This document shows, piece by piece, positions 46,041 to 54,030 of a stretch of DNA of 64,000 bases. Each line of letters opens with the position of its first letter. Positions within the stretch are counted from its first letter, which is position 1. Under the pieces are notes generated by a model, which had not been told where the DNA came from, ran no database searches, and saw only the letters and a list, made by a program, of their open reading frames with translations. Source of the DNA: Brevundimonas lutea (GTDB lineage: Bacteria; Pseudomonadota; Alphaproteobacteria; Caulobacterales; Caulobacteraceae); contig NZ_QUOQ01000006.1 of assembly GCF_003704105.1 (NCBI RefSeq), positions 1-64,000 on the forward strand. The letters run 5' to 3'. A program made the position numbers and the translations under genes.

Positions 46041-47362
46041 TCCAGCAGATCGACCGGCAGGATCTGCGACCCCAACAGGCGTTCGGTCGTTTCCCAGTGG
46101 TCCGGTCCCTGACGCTCGACCCACGCCTGAACCGTGTCGCGCCCCAGGCCATAGTTGATGACATAGGACCGATAGGTGTCGATGAAGTCGACGCGCTGCT
46201 CGGCCCGCTCCGGCGCCATCAGCATGGTCTCGCGCAGCTGGCGCTCCGCCGTCGCCCGGTCGATCCGCCCGGCCAGATAGGCGTCCGCGACGGCGTATTC
46301 CGCCGAGGCCAGCCGGCGGCTCAGGGCGATGAAACGGGCGTAGTCGTCGCGCCCCGCGGGGTCCAGGCCCGCCAGTGGATACAGAACCTCGGTTTCGAAC
46401 CGGTCCAGCTCGGCCGGCGGAAAGGCCAGGTCGATGCCGTAGTTGGCGCTGCCCTCGGCCACGAAGCTCATCGGCGAGAACAGCGGATAGACGCTCATCT
46501 CCATCCAGCCTCGCTCGGTGACGAAGGTCCGCTCCAGCAGGGCGTTGTAGACGTGGTGACCCGGATAGCCCTCGTGGCACCCCAGATCGACGGCCCGGTC
46601 GATGCCGATCGGCAGTTCGACATTGATCTCGATCCGGCTTTTGGAATTGCCGAGATAGTAGTTGTACCCCGACCACGGCTTGTCGGTGACGAAGCCCAGG
46701 TCAAAGCTCTCACCTGCCGGCAGGCCGATGTGGGCCTCGGTTCGGCGCTTGCACTCGGCGATGGCCGCCTGCATCACGGCTTCCACGCGCTCGGGCGGGA
46801 TCACGTAGCGGGCGCGAAAGGTCGCGGCGCGCTCGGCTAGCGAGCCCTCGCCAAGCAGCAGGGCGTCCATTTCGGCCAGCACGGGCTGATAGCTTTCCAG
46901 CGGACGGATTTCGGGACGGATGCCGAACAGCCCGAACGCCTCGTCGGCGAAGGCGGGCTTGTCGCCCGCGATCATGCGCAGGCGCAGCGCGGCGGCCGAG
47001 ACGTGCGCCAGCAGATATTTGCGGCGTTGGATCAGCGCCGGATCGGCGCCGACCGGATCGACCGCCTCCAGATCGCGCGTCAGGGTCGCCGCCGCCTGGG
47101 TCAGCTGATCGACGCTGCGCGGGTTCGCCTCCGCCGCCGCCGCCCACTCCGGCGGGCCGTAGTAGGCGTCGACATAGCCCTCCTCGCGCTCGCCGATCTC
47201 CAGGATCAGCCGCACATAGTCCTCGGCCAGCGCGTTCAGGTCGCCCTCGACCATCGCCGATCGACCGGTCCCGACCGGCGCCGTGGCGCAAGCCGCCAGC
47301 AGGACCGTCGAAAGGACCGCAGCCGCGCCCGTCCTGATCCGCGCCTTGAACATTGTGCGCAT
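46037..47362 (-). CDS. DUF885-like metallopeptidase lipoprotein
   Basis: A predicted lipoprotein (LAAC lipobox at about residue 25) of 441 residues. The key motif is HEGYPGHH, the DUF885-type variant of a zinc HExxH site, with a downstream acidic helix (FVAEGSANYGIDLAF) that could supply the third ligand. The family is annotated as putative metallopeptidase or carboxypeptidase; biochemical data are scant. Cell-envelope location, outer leaflet or periplasmic. It ends the core-like region just before the tRNA gene. Confidence 0.8.
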   Translation of the reverse strand: MRTMFKARIRTGAAAVLSTVLLAACATAPVGTGRSAMVEGDLNALAEDYVRLILEIGEREEGYVDAYYGPPEWAAAAEANPRSVDQLTQAAATLTRDLEAVDPVGADPALIQRRKYLLAHVSAAALRLRMIAGDKPAFADEAFGLFGIRPEIRPLESYQPVLAEMDALLLGEGSLAERAATFRARYVIPPERVEAVMQAAIAECKRRTEAHIGLPAGESFDLGFVTDKPWSGYNYYLGNSKSRIEINVELPIGIDRAVDLGCHEGYPGHHVYNALLERTFVTERGWMEMSVYPLFSPMSFVAEGSANYGIDLAFPPAELDRFETEVLYPLAGLDPAGRDDYARFIALSRRLASAEYAVADAYLAGRIDRATAERQLRETMLMAPERAEQRVDFIDTYRSYVINYGLGRDTVQAWVERQGPDHWETTERLLGSQILPVDLLD

Positions 47363-47435
47363 TCTTCGCTTCCCATGGCGCGCGGGGATTGAGCCCGCCC
47401 CGCCCTTCCTGTAATCACCGCCGGCCCAGCGGTCC

Positions 47436-47512
47436 GCACCCGTAGCTCAGCTGGATAGAGCGTTGCCCTCCGAAGGCAAAGGTCGCACGTTCGAATCGTG
47501 CCGGGTGCGCCA
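47436..47512 (+). tRNA. tRNA-Arg (anticodon CCG)
   Basis: Seventy-seven bases fold as a standard cloverleaf: acceptor GCACCCG with CGGGTGC, D arm GCTC-AGCTGGATA-GAGC, anticodon stem TTGCC with GGCAA around the loop CTCCGAA (CCG, reading CGG), T arm GCACG-TTCGAAT-CGTGC, and an encoded CCA at 47510-47512. A run of seven T's follows and should terminate transcription. It lies at the junction to the accessory region. Confidence 0.95.
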
Positions 47513-48183
47513 TTTTTTTCATATTTTTCAAATAGAATCTAGTCAGGCCGCCGGGCTGGGCACGCCGAATTGGGTTTGTGGGGCAGCTATGGGGCAGTGG
47601 CTACGCCGCGTGCCTTGGCACCGAATGAAGCAGCATGAAACGCGATGAAAAGTTTCAGGCTGTCGCGCGCGGCCTAACGTCGCCTCTGCGCCAACAGCGG
47701 ACATTTACGTTACGCCCGGAAGCTGACTTTCCAGCTGTTTCGGTCAAGTCGTCTGCTAGGCCGGCCCTAGCGCGTCCAGGATGCGGCAGTCGCCAACCAC
47801 GCCGGAAGGACAAGAGCGGATCAGGGTGTCGAGCTCACGGCGTAGCGCCTTGAGGTCGGCGATCTTCCGGTCGATCCCAGTCGCGTGGAATCCGAAAGAA
47901 CGTGTAGTCGGAACCAGCAGGCCTGCGCGTCCAGCGCGAGCTACGCGGGCGGCGCGTCCTGCGAGGCCGGCTCGACCGGCTAGGCCTGCAAGGCCGGCTC
48001 GGCCAGCGACGCCGGCTGGGGGCTGGTCGTCAATGTCGTTCTGGGCTTGGCTGGCGCAGTGACTGGTCCAAGCTGCTTTGCGCCATGAGCAGACATTGAT
48101 GCCTCAGCGCAAACGCCCCAGGTGTGATCGCGCGCTGAGTGATCACGCGGCCTCACAGGCGACAGCAAGAAGTTAGCCGTATA
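47513..48183. other. Gene-poor junction between tRNA-Arg and the first IS copy
   Basis: About 670 bases with no intact gene. Just after the tRNA the sequence contains two close ggggcag repeats (near 47580-47596), a style often seen at the edge of tRNA-integrated islands, yet no integrase gene is present. Further on is the merR remnant, then a low-complexity stretch at about 47925-48010 rich in ggccggctcg-like repeats, which reads as Gly-Arg-Ala-Gly-Leu repeats on the minus strand. The region looks like decayed island DNA. Confidence 0.6.
47756..47889 (-). pseudogene. MerR-family regulator, 3' remnant
   Basis: On the minus strand a frame ending at a TAG at 47756 reads IDRKIADLKALRRELDTLI followed by RSCPSGVVGDCRILDALG. 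This is the C-terminal helix and cysteine-containing metal-binding end typical of MerR-type metal regulators (Cys-Pro...Asp-Cys-Arg-Ile-Leu). Upstream the frame runs into low-complexity sequence, and no HTH or start codon is present, so only about the last 40 codons survive. It suggests that a metal-resistance module once lay here. Confidence 0.6.
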
Positions 48184-48992
48184 GTGCTGTCAACTTAACT
48201 CAAGTAGCTCGATGAGTATCGCCGGCGTGGACCTCACGACGCAGCTGCCTGCCAGGCTTGGTGAGCGGTAGCCCGGAACTCCCGCAACGCGGCCCGAGCA
48301 GTCAGATGACGCTGGGTGTAGAAGGTGTTGTAGATGGCGGCGTGAGTGGTCAGGAACCGCTGCGCCGACACTTGCGACTTGAAACCCAACATCTGTCGCT
48401 CGCGCTGCCGGATCGGCAGATGCGAGTTCTCGATGCGGTTGTTCTCCCGCAGCCGGCCGGGTCGGTGGAGCCATACGACGCCCAACTTTTCGGCTGCCGC
48501 GACATATGACCGGAGTCCATCGGTCGTTATCGTCTGGGGCTTAACTGGCTGATCACGCGAGAGCTTTGCCAAGAATGAAGTCGCGGCGGCTGCGTCTCGT
48601 CGCCTATGGACGGTCGTGCCGAGGACCTCGCCCTCGTCATCGACCGCGCGCCAAAGGTACATGTGTTTGCCCTCAATCCGACTAACCATCTCGTCGAGAT
48701 GCCATCGGGGTGAAGGCACCGGCCGCCGCCGTTTCAAGTTCCTCGCGATCTGAGGTCCGAACTTTCGGGTCCAGCTCCGAATGGCCTCGTAGGAGACGTC
48801 CACGCCTCGCTCCGCGAGGATCTCCTCGACGTCTCGAAAACTCAAAGAGAAGCGAAAGTATAACCAGACCGCTTGGCGGATCGTAGCCGGCTTGTGCCGA
48901 TGACGCTTGAAACAAATGTTGCCCATAACCCTCTGTCCCACCTCACCTTTCGGCTAATCACTGGAGACAAGTTGTCGTTGGACTGACAGCAC
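48184..48992 (-). mobile_element. IS6-family insertion sequence, copy 1 (complete)
   Basis: An 809-base element with terminal inverted repeats: gtgctgtcaac at 48184 and the complementary tgacagcac ending at 48992. It carries one DDE transposase gene. The sequence from 48184 to 48959 is repeated almost exactly at 52091-52866 in the same orientation. The 8 bases on each side (gccgtata and ctccgtca) do not match, so no target duplication is visible. That fits IS6-type cointegration or later deletion. Confidence 0.88.
48234..48941 (-). CDS. IS6-family DDE transposase
   Basis: A 235-residue transposase with an N-terminal HTH region (KPATIRQAVWLYFRFSLSFR) and the IS6 DDE core: WHLDEM (first Asp), TTDGLRSY (second Asp) and NSHLPIRQRERQM (Glu). 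Starts at a GTG at 48941. All catalytic residues are present, so it is likely active. It mobilises the element by replicative cointegrate formation, as known for IS26-type relatives. Confidence 0.92.
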   Translation of the reverse strand: MGQRVMGNICFKRHRHKPATIRQAVWLYFRFSLSFRDVEEILAERGVDVSYEAIRSWTRKFGPQIARNLKRRRPVPSPRWHLDEMVSRIEGKHMYLWRAVDDEGEVLGTTVHRRRDAAAATSFLAKLSRDQPVKPQTITTDGLRSYVAAAEKLGVVWLHRPGRLRENNRIENSHLPIRQRERQMLGFKSQVSAQRFLTTHAAIYNTFYTQRHLTARAALREFRATAHQAWQAAAS

Positions 48993-49124
48993 CTCCGTCA
49001 GGTACGCCGTGTTCGTGTGATACGCGGCGTGGCGGACGGCCATCGCTGGCCATCCGCCACGCTTGCTTTGTGCGGACCTTCTCCAGAGAGAGGGCCCTCA
49101 CATGGTTCGTCGAAACGCCCCGTC

Positions 49125-49697
49125 TTAATTCCCTGCTGCGAGCGCCGCGCCCACACCTTCTGCGATCTCCTCAACGAGTTTGGCACAGAAGGCGGGCAAA
49201 TCATTGGGATCGCGGCTGGTAACAAGGCCGGTGTCGACCACGACTTCACCATTGATCCATGCACCGCCGGCGTTCTCGATATCGACCTTCAGCGTCGGGT
49301 AGGACGTCAAGGTGCGACCCTCAAGCACGCCCGCCTCGATCAATGTCCAGGGTGCATGGCATATAGCCGCAACAGGTTTTTTCTGATCGAAGAAAGCCCG
49401 GATGAAACCAATTGCCTCGACGCTGCCGCGCAGCTTGTCGGCACCGACAGTCCCTCCGGGCACAACAAGTCCGTCGAAATCGTCGGCTTTGACCTCGGAA
49501 AACGTCTTGTCGATCGTATAGCTGCCGCCCTCGTCAAGGTCGCTATTGACTGTACGAGCCACGCCCGGTTCAAAACTGACCACGGTCACTTTGCCACCCG
49601 CGTCCTCGACAGCTTGCTTGGGCTTCGAGAATTCTGGTTCTTCCGTCCCGCGGGGTGCGATCAGAATGGCAACTGATTTGCCTTCCAAAGTCATCAT
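49125..49697 (-). CDS. DJ-1/PfpI-family protein
   Basis: Class I glutamine-amidotransferase-fold protein of 190 residues. The nucleophile elbow is AAICHAPWTL with Cys113 and His114, and an N-terminal acidic residue (Glu20 or Glu22) is available, as in PfpI/YhbO proteins. Members act as proteases, glyoxalases or protein/nucleotide deglycases; the exact activity here is unknown. Last gene of the island stress cassette, 28 bases after the formaldehyde dehydrogenase. Confidence 0.88.
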   Translation of the reverse strand: MMTLEGKSVAILIAPRGTEEPEFSKPKQAVEDAGGKVTVVSFEPGVARTVNSDLDEGGSYTIDKTFSEVKADDFDGLVVPGGTVGADKLRGSVEAIGFIRAFFDQKKPVAAICHAPWTLIEAGVLEGRTLTSYPTLKVDIENAGGAWINGEVVVDTGLVTSRDPNDLPAFCAKLVEEIAEGVGAALAAGN

Positions 49698-49725
49698 CTA
49701 TTTCCTGTTCCGTCGAAGGCTTAGG

Positions 49726-50865
49726 TCAGGCGCCCGGCTTGAGCACGACCTTGGTCCAACCAGCATCGCGCTCGTCGAAATGCTTGTAGGCGTCTGGCGC
49801 CTGATCAAGCGGCAATCGGTGCGAGATGATTTGGGCGGGATTGGCCCGGTCTTGCTCGATAAGCTTCATCAGTCGCCGGTTGTAGTGCTTTACATTGCAC
49901 TGGCCGGTGCCGATCTTCTGGCCCTTGAACCAGAAGTTGCCGAAGTCGAACGCCATCTTGCCTTCCTTCTGCAGATCGTCGGGCGCGTTCGGGTCTTCCG
50001 GAATGAACACGCCGACGACGCCGATTCCGCCGGTGGCCTTCGTGCTTTTGACGAGGCAGTTCATCGTGTAATTGCTGCGCTCCTTGCCGTGGCGATCGCA
50101 ACACTGATACCCGACCGCCTCGACCCCCCGGTCGGTCCCGAGGCCGCCGGTCGCGTCAAGGATCTGCTGGGCGGGATCGCCCTTGCGCATGTCGATCGGA
50201 ATAGCGCCCATCGCCTCGGCCAGTTTCAGGCGGTCATCGTGAGAATCGACCACGAAGATCTGAGCGGCGCCGCGGATTTCGGCTGAGTGCGCGGCCATCA
50301 AACCGACCGGACCGGCACCGTAGATCGCGATGCTTTCGCCAGGTTGGAAACCCGACAGTTCGACGCCATGCCAACCGGTGGGGAAGATGTCGGAGAGCAT
50401 GACATAGTCATCCTCCTTCTCCTCAGCGTCCTCAGGCAGCTTCAGACAATTGAAGTCTGCATAAGGAACGCGCATAAATTCGGCCTGACCGCCTTGCCAC
50501 GGACCCATCTCGGCAAACCCATACGCTGCGCCGGCGGTTCCAGGGTTGGTCGTGAGGCAAAAACCCGTCAAACCGCGTTCGCAATTTTCGCAGAAACCGC
50601 AACCGACGTTGAACGGCATGCACACGCGATCGCCCTTCTTGATGCGATCTACGGCAGAGCCGACTTCGATGACCTCGCCAAGGTTTTCGTGTCCGAAGAC
50701 CTTGCCCTTCTCGAAGCTGGTACGGCCTTCATACATGTGAAGGTCCGACCCGCAGATATTGGTCGTGGTCAGCCGGATGATAACATCGGTCTGCTTTTCG
50801 ATCTTCGGATCGTCGATGGTATTGACGGAAACATCTTTGGGCCCGTTGTACACGACAGCTTTCAC
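49726..50865 (-). CDS. fdhA: Glutathione-independent formaldehyde dehydrogenase
   Basis: Zinc- and NAD-dependent medium-chain dehydrogenase. Catalytic zinc ligands are Cys38 (NICGSDLHMYEG) and His59 (FGHEN); structural zinc cysteines are 89, 92, 95 and 103 (GCGFCENCERG). The Rossmann motif is IYGAGPVGLMAAHSA. The FdhA-specific segment GVEAVGYQCCDRHG is present, which supports the glutathione-independent class of Pseudomonas putida. 379 residues; no truncation. Would oxidise formaldehyde or other small aldehydes to acids. Confidence 0.92.
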   Translation of the reverse strand: MKAVVYNGPKDVSVNTIDDPKIEKQTDVIIRLTTTNICGSDLHMYEGRTSFEKGKVFGHENLGEVIEVGSAVDRIKKGDRVCMPFNVGCGFCENCERGLTGFCLTTNPGTAGAAYGFAEMGPWQGGQAEFMRVPYADFNCLKLPEDAEEKEDDYVMLSDIFPTGWHGVELSGFQPGESIAIYGAGPVGLMAAHSAEIRGAAQIFVVDSHDDRLKLAEAMGAIPIDMRKGDPAQQILDATGGLGTDRGVEAVGYQCCDRHGKERSNYTMNCLVKSTKATGGIGVVGVFIPEDPNAPDDLQKEGKMAFDFGNFWFKGQKIGTGQCNVKHYNRRLMKLIEQDRANPAQIISHRLPLDQAPDAYKHFDERDAGWTKVVLKPGA

Positions 50866-51171
50866 GGATCTTTTCCTTTCGCAGCTCTTCTCAACGCGTC
50901 ATCAGATTGAGAGCGTGGTCATGATCCTGTTCATCGCAACGGCGGAGGACATGGCACCTTTCAAGTGATTGCAGTTTACTCAACCTTCCGCCACCAGAGA
51001 GGTTCCTTCGCGTTAGGGCCATCCTGAAATGGATTCACGGGGTCTTTCTGAATGACTGGGCCAGAACGGCCGAATAACGTGCTAAACGGACGCGACCCGC
51101 GACGAGCGCGAGGCGCGCCCTCCGCCGTCGACTGAGCCGGCGCCGCCGCGCCCGGCACCGCGCTCCAAGGC
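50866..51171 (-). other. Intergenic gap with a possible gene remnant
   Basis: A 306-base gap in the cassette. On the minus strand a frame ending at a TAA at 50976 reads as a plausible protein tail (GPVIQKDPVNPFQDGP, then KEPLWWRKVE), with a low-complexity Arg/Ala/Pro-rich start. This looks like the 3' end of a lost gene, but I do not recognise the family. The rest probably holds the promoter of the formaldehyde dehydrogenase. Confidence 0.35.
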
Positions 51172-51591
51172 TCAGCCGCGCACTAACGACTGCGCCGCCG
51201 CCTCGGCCACGCCCTGGTCCTGCTTGCCGGTGCCGCCTGACACGCCCACCGCGCCGATCACCTTCTCGCCCTCCTTGATCGGCACGCCCCCGGCAAAGAT
51301 CATCACCTTGCCGTCGTTGGAGGCATGGATGCCGTAGAAGTCGGCGCCCGGCTGGGCCAGCTTCGCCAGCGCCTTGGTCTCGACGTCGAATGCGCGCGCC
51401 GTCCACGCCTTGTCGATCGCGATGTCAACGCTGCCGCGCCACGCATCGTCCATCCGCGCAAACGCTAGGAGACAGCCGCCCGCGTCCACCACCGCGATGT
51501 TCATCGGGTTGCCGATCCGCTCGGCCTCCGCGATCCCCGCATCGATGATCGTTCGCGCGTCGTTTAGGTCAAGCGTTTGGGTAGCGCGCAT
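51172..51591 (-). CDS. GlcG/HbpS-family heme-binding protein
   Basis: A 139-residue cytosolic protein of the GlcG/HbpS family (DUF336). Family pattern: MNIAVVDAGGCLLAFARMDD, DIAIDKAWTARAF, GGVPIKEGEKVIGAVGVSGG. HbpS members bind heme and link to redox stress sensing; GlcG members are near glycolate genes. Its place in the cassette fits a redox role (inference). Second gene from the 5' end of the four-gene run. Confidence 0.88.
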   Translation of the reverse strand: MRATQTLDLNDARTIIDAGIAEAERIGNPMNIAVVDAGGCLLAFARMDDAWRGSVDIAIDKAWTARAFDVETKALAKLAQPGADFYGIHASNDGKVMIFAGGVPIKEGEKVIGAVGVSGGTGKQDQGVAEAAAQSLVRG

Positions 51592-51700
51592 GGTGTGTCT
51601 CTTGGCCGGTTCATGGAGAACCGCTCAACGCAGGCCGCCGCGCCCGGGATCCCCCCAACCCGGGCGGTGAGAGCGACGAGCTAGGGTGCCGATCGCTCCG

Positions 51701-51994
51701 CTATTTCGCGGCCAGCAGGGTGAACTTGTGAATCTGCGGCGGTTCGGAAAACAGTTCTTCTGCCTTGTCCATCAGTGCGGCGGCAACCTTGCCGTCAAGA
51801 TGGGCCTGCCGATCCTCCTCTGTGTCAAACGTATCGAAGATCGCGTACGCACCGGGACCTTCCTCGATCGCATACCAGGTCAGAGTGCCCGCCTCAGCTT
51901 GAACGAGCGGCAATGCCGAGGTCAGGAAATTGGCGACATCGCTCTCTTTTCCGGGCTTGGCCTTCAGCGGAACATACAGGGCAAGTTTGGGCAT
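51701..51994 (-). CDS. Antibiotic biosynthesis monooxygenase (ABM) domain protein
   Basis: A 97-residue protein with a single ferredoxin-like ABM domain (YVPLKAKPGKESDVANFL, GTLTWYAIEEGPGAYAIFDT, DGKVAAALMDKAEELF). Such small proteins oxidise quinones or other small aromatics without a cofactor, or serve in stress. First gene of the minus-strand cassette. GC-rich 8-base hairpin (51641-51666) lies downstream. Confidence 0.85.
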   Translation of the reverse strand: MPKLALYVPLKAKPGKESDVANFLTSALPLVQAEAGTLTWYAIEEGPGAYAIFDTFDTEEDRQAHLDGKVAAALMDKAEELFSEPPQIHKFTLLAAK

Positions 51995-52090
51995 AAATCA
52001 CTCCTCAAGTGAAACGGACACATATTATTCGGCAAAGTAACGGACGAGCGGGCCGGCACGTTCCCATGAGGCGGAGCATACGCGGCCCCA

Positions 52091-52866
52091 GTGCTGTCAA
52101 CTTAACTCAAGTAGCTCGATGAGTATCGCCGGCGTGGACCTCACGACGCAGCTGCCTGCCAGGCTTGGTGAGCGGTAGCCCGGAACTCCCGCAACGCGGC
52201 CCGAGCAGTCAGATGACGCTGGGTGTAGAAGGTGTTGTAGATGGCGGCGTGAGTGGTCAGGAACCGCTGCGCCGACACTTGCGACTTGAAACCCAACATC
52301 TGTCGCTCGCGCTGCCGGATCGGCAGATGCGAGTTCTCGATGCGGTTGTTCTCCCGCAGCCGGCCGGGTCGGTGGAGCCATACGACGCCCAACTTTTCGG
52401 CTGCCGCGACATATGACCGGAGTCCATCGGTCGTTATCGTCTGGGGCTTAACTGGCTGATCACGCAAGAGCTTTGCCAAGAATGAAGTCGCGGCGGCTGC
52501 GTCTCGTCGCCTATGGACGGTCGTGCCGAGGACCTCGCCCTCGTCATCGACCGCGCGCCGAAGGTACATGTGTTTGCCCTCAATCCGACTAACCATCTTG
52601 TCGAGATGCCATCAGGGTGAAGGCACCGGCCGCCGCCGTTTCAAGTTCCTCGCGATCTGAGGTCCGAACTTTCGGGTCCAGCTCCGAATGGCCTCGTAGG
52701 AGACGTCCACGCCTCGCTCCGCGAGGATCTCCTCGACGTCTCGAAAACTCAAAGAGAAGCGAAAGTATAACCAGACCGCTTGGCGGATCGTAGCCGGCTT
52801 GTGCCGATGACGCTTGAAACAAATGTTGCACATAACCCTCTGTCCCACCTCACCTTTCGGCTAATC
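52091..52866 (-). mobile_element. IS6-family insertion sequence, copy 2 (right end missing)
   Basis: A 776-base copy nearly identical to 48184-48959, beginning with the same gtgctgtcaac inverted repeat. Identity stops at 52866; the last 33 bases including the right inverted repeat are absent. The following DNA (from 52867) belongs to the abortive-infection gene region. The element cannot be excised or fused through its own right end. Confidence 0.88.
52141..52848 (-). pseudogene. IS6-family transposase, nonsense-disrupted copy
   Basis: The same 235-codon gene as copy 1, but a C-to-T change turns the Arg codon before WHLD into TGA at 52612-52614; the neighbouring HLDEM also becomes HLDKM. Only 78 residues would be made from the start, without any of the DDE core. 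A few further single-base differences separate the copies. Clearly inactive. Confidence 0.92.
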
Positions 52867-52881
52867 GTCGCGCGGTCCACC

Positions 52882-53745
52882 TCAGGCGTTGCTGGTGCGG
52901 GACTTTTGGTATTCGAACGTGTCGAAAACGAAGCTCGAAAGAGTGAGAGCACCGTTTACGATCAGATTGGCGTGATGCATCGCTGGTTTGTACCGGCGCG
53001 CATGTCGATCCCCCATCTTGTTACTGATTCCCGCGATACCGCTGATGATATTCACAAAGCCGCGCATAATCTGTTTAAGGTTGTCATCGACCACCTGACC
53101 GCCTTCCTCCGACAGATTGAGGTGTTTGGCCACGCGCTTGTAGAGACGCTGGAGATCCCCGTCGTAATCCGGAGGCGCGGGATCGAACTCGGTCTCCATC
53201 GCTGTGAGGACCGCCTCGACGAGTGATCGGGCATTGGTAATGGCGCCGTCGAAATCTCCGCCGCCGATTTTCGTTCGGCATTTCTCGACCTGTTCGACGA
53301 TGAACTGATGGGAAAGGTGATCCGGCTCAAGCCGGACATCGAGAAGAACCTCGCCACGTTGGCGATCCGCGACGGCATAGACACGGCCGTTGCGGACCAC
53401 TTCAAACCCGTCGAAGGCGAGGAACTCGTTCAAATAAGAGACCGCCCCTTCGATCGAGACTGGATGGTGTTGGCTAGTCTGCGGGTCGAAGACCGTCGCA
53501 TCCATATAGTCCCGCAAGTCAAACGCCGAGACGATGATTTTCTTGAGCTCCGGGGTGTCGTTCCAGTCTCGAATGCGCTGTTCAGCGAACGCCCAGCGAG
53601 ATCCGAAGTCTTTGTCGTACCGGGTGTTGAATCCCAAGTCGTTGAAGAACCGAACGAGTTCAGGGCCAGTACGGTAAGGCGACAACTTCTTGTCGCCTGT
53701 GATGACGTCTCCGAGCCGCTTGATCGTCCGTTCGGAAATCTTCAT
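52882..53745 (-). CDS. Abortive-infection family protein (AbiJ/Abi_C-like)
   Basis: A 287-residue cytosolic protein. The C-terminal part (from about residue 175: NARSLVEAVLTAMETEFDP, DLQRLYKRVAKHLNLS, NIISGIAGISNKMGDRHARR) matches the Abi_C helical domain of abortive-infection proteins, which is HEPN-like. The N-terminal part (LSPYRTGPELVRFFNDLG) resembles the AbiJ N-terminal domain. A phage-defence role is inferred. Its stop lies only 16 bases from the truncated edge of IS copy 2, so the 3' end may have been altered when the IS end was lost. Confidence 0.8.
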   Translation of the reverse strand: MKISERTIKRLGDVITGDKKLSPYRTGPELVRFFNDLGFNTRYDKDFGSRWAFAEQRIRDWNDTPELKKIIVSAFDLRDYMDATVFDPQTSQHHPVSIEGAVSYLNEFLAFDGFEVVRNGRVYAVADRQRGEVLLDVRLEPDHLSHQFIVEQVEKCRTKIGGGDFDGAITNARSLVEAVLTAMETEFDPAPPDYDGDLQRLYKRVAKHLNLSEEGGQVVDDNLKQIMRGFVNIISGIAGISNKMGDRHARRYKPAMHHANLIVNGALTLSSFVFDTFEYQKSRTSNA

Positions 53746-54030
53746 TGGCTCTCCATGACCGCTCTGGCCAACGCATGCCGGTTGAGGTGCGGCAACCCTA
53801 ACAGCGCGAATGGGCCGCTTGGAAGCGGACGTTCGGAATAGCCGCTTAGAGTCAGAAACGGTCCTAGGCCACGCCGCCGCCGTCTAGGTCGCTTCCTGAC
53901 TCGTAGCGGACTCCACAAGGGTCAGCTAGGAGGCTCATCATCGGTTCACACCAAAGGGGTGGCATAGAGCCAATCCGTTGTCCTCGTCTCGGCTCGCGGA
54001 TAGGACAGCGACCGAGGTGGGGGAGTGCAT
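53746..54030. other. Divergent gap between Abi gene and hsdM with degenerate repeat
   Basis: A 285-base gap. Around 53815-53850 it contains a segment of the form cgcttggaagcggacgttc followed by gccgctt, one of several degenerate gtccgct/agcggac repeats scattered in intergenic parts of this island (also near 47695, 59060 and 60510-60590). Promoters for both flanking genes must lie here, but no consensus is clear. Confidence 0.4.

Larger units (their letters stand above)
48993..52090. mobile_element. Cargo bounded by two directly oriented IS6 copies (pseudo-composite element)
   Basis: About 3.1 kb between the inner inverted repeats of the two IS copies. It holds four minus-strand genes (DJ-1/PfpI, formaldehyde dehydrogenase, GlcG/HbpS, ABM) and no other intact gene. 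By eye its GC content is lower than that of the surrounding chromosome. IS6-family elements move segments between direct copies; here the outer end of the second copy is lost, so present mobility may depend on copy 1 alone. Confidence 0.65.

Noticed and set aside
47925-48010. CRISPR-like short repeats
   Set aside because: The repeats are degenerate and have no regular spacer; they are low-complexity sequence, not a CRISPR array. No other CRISPR array was seen in the window.
48176-49000. Target-site duplication around IS copy 1
   Set aside because: The 8-base flanks differ (gccgtata and ctccgtca), so no duplication can be claimed.
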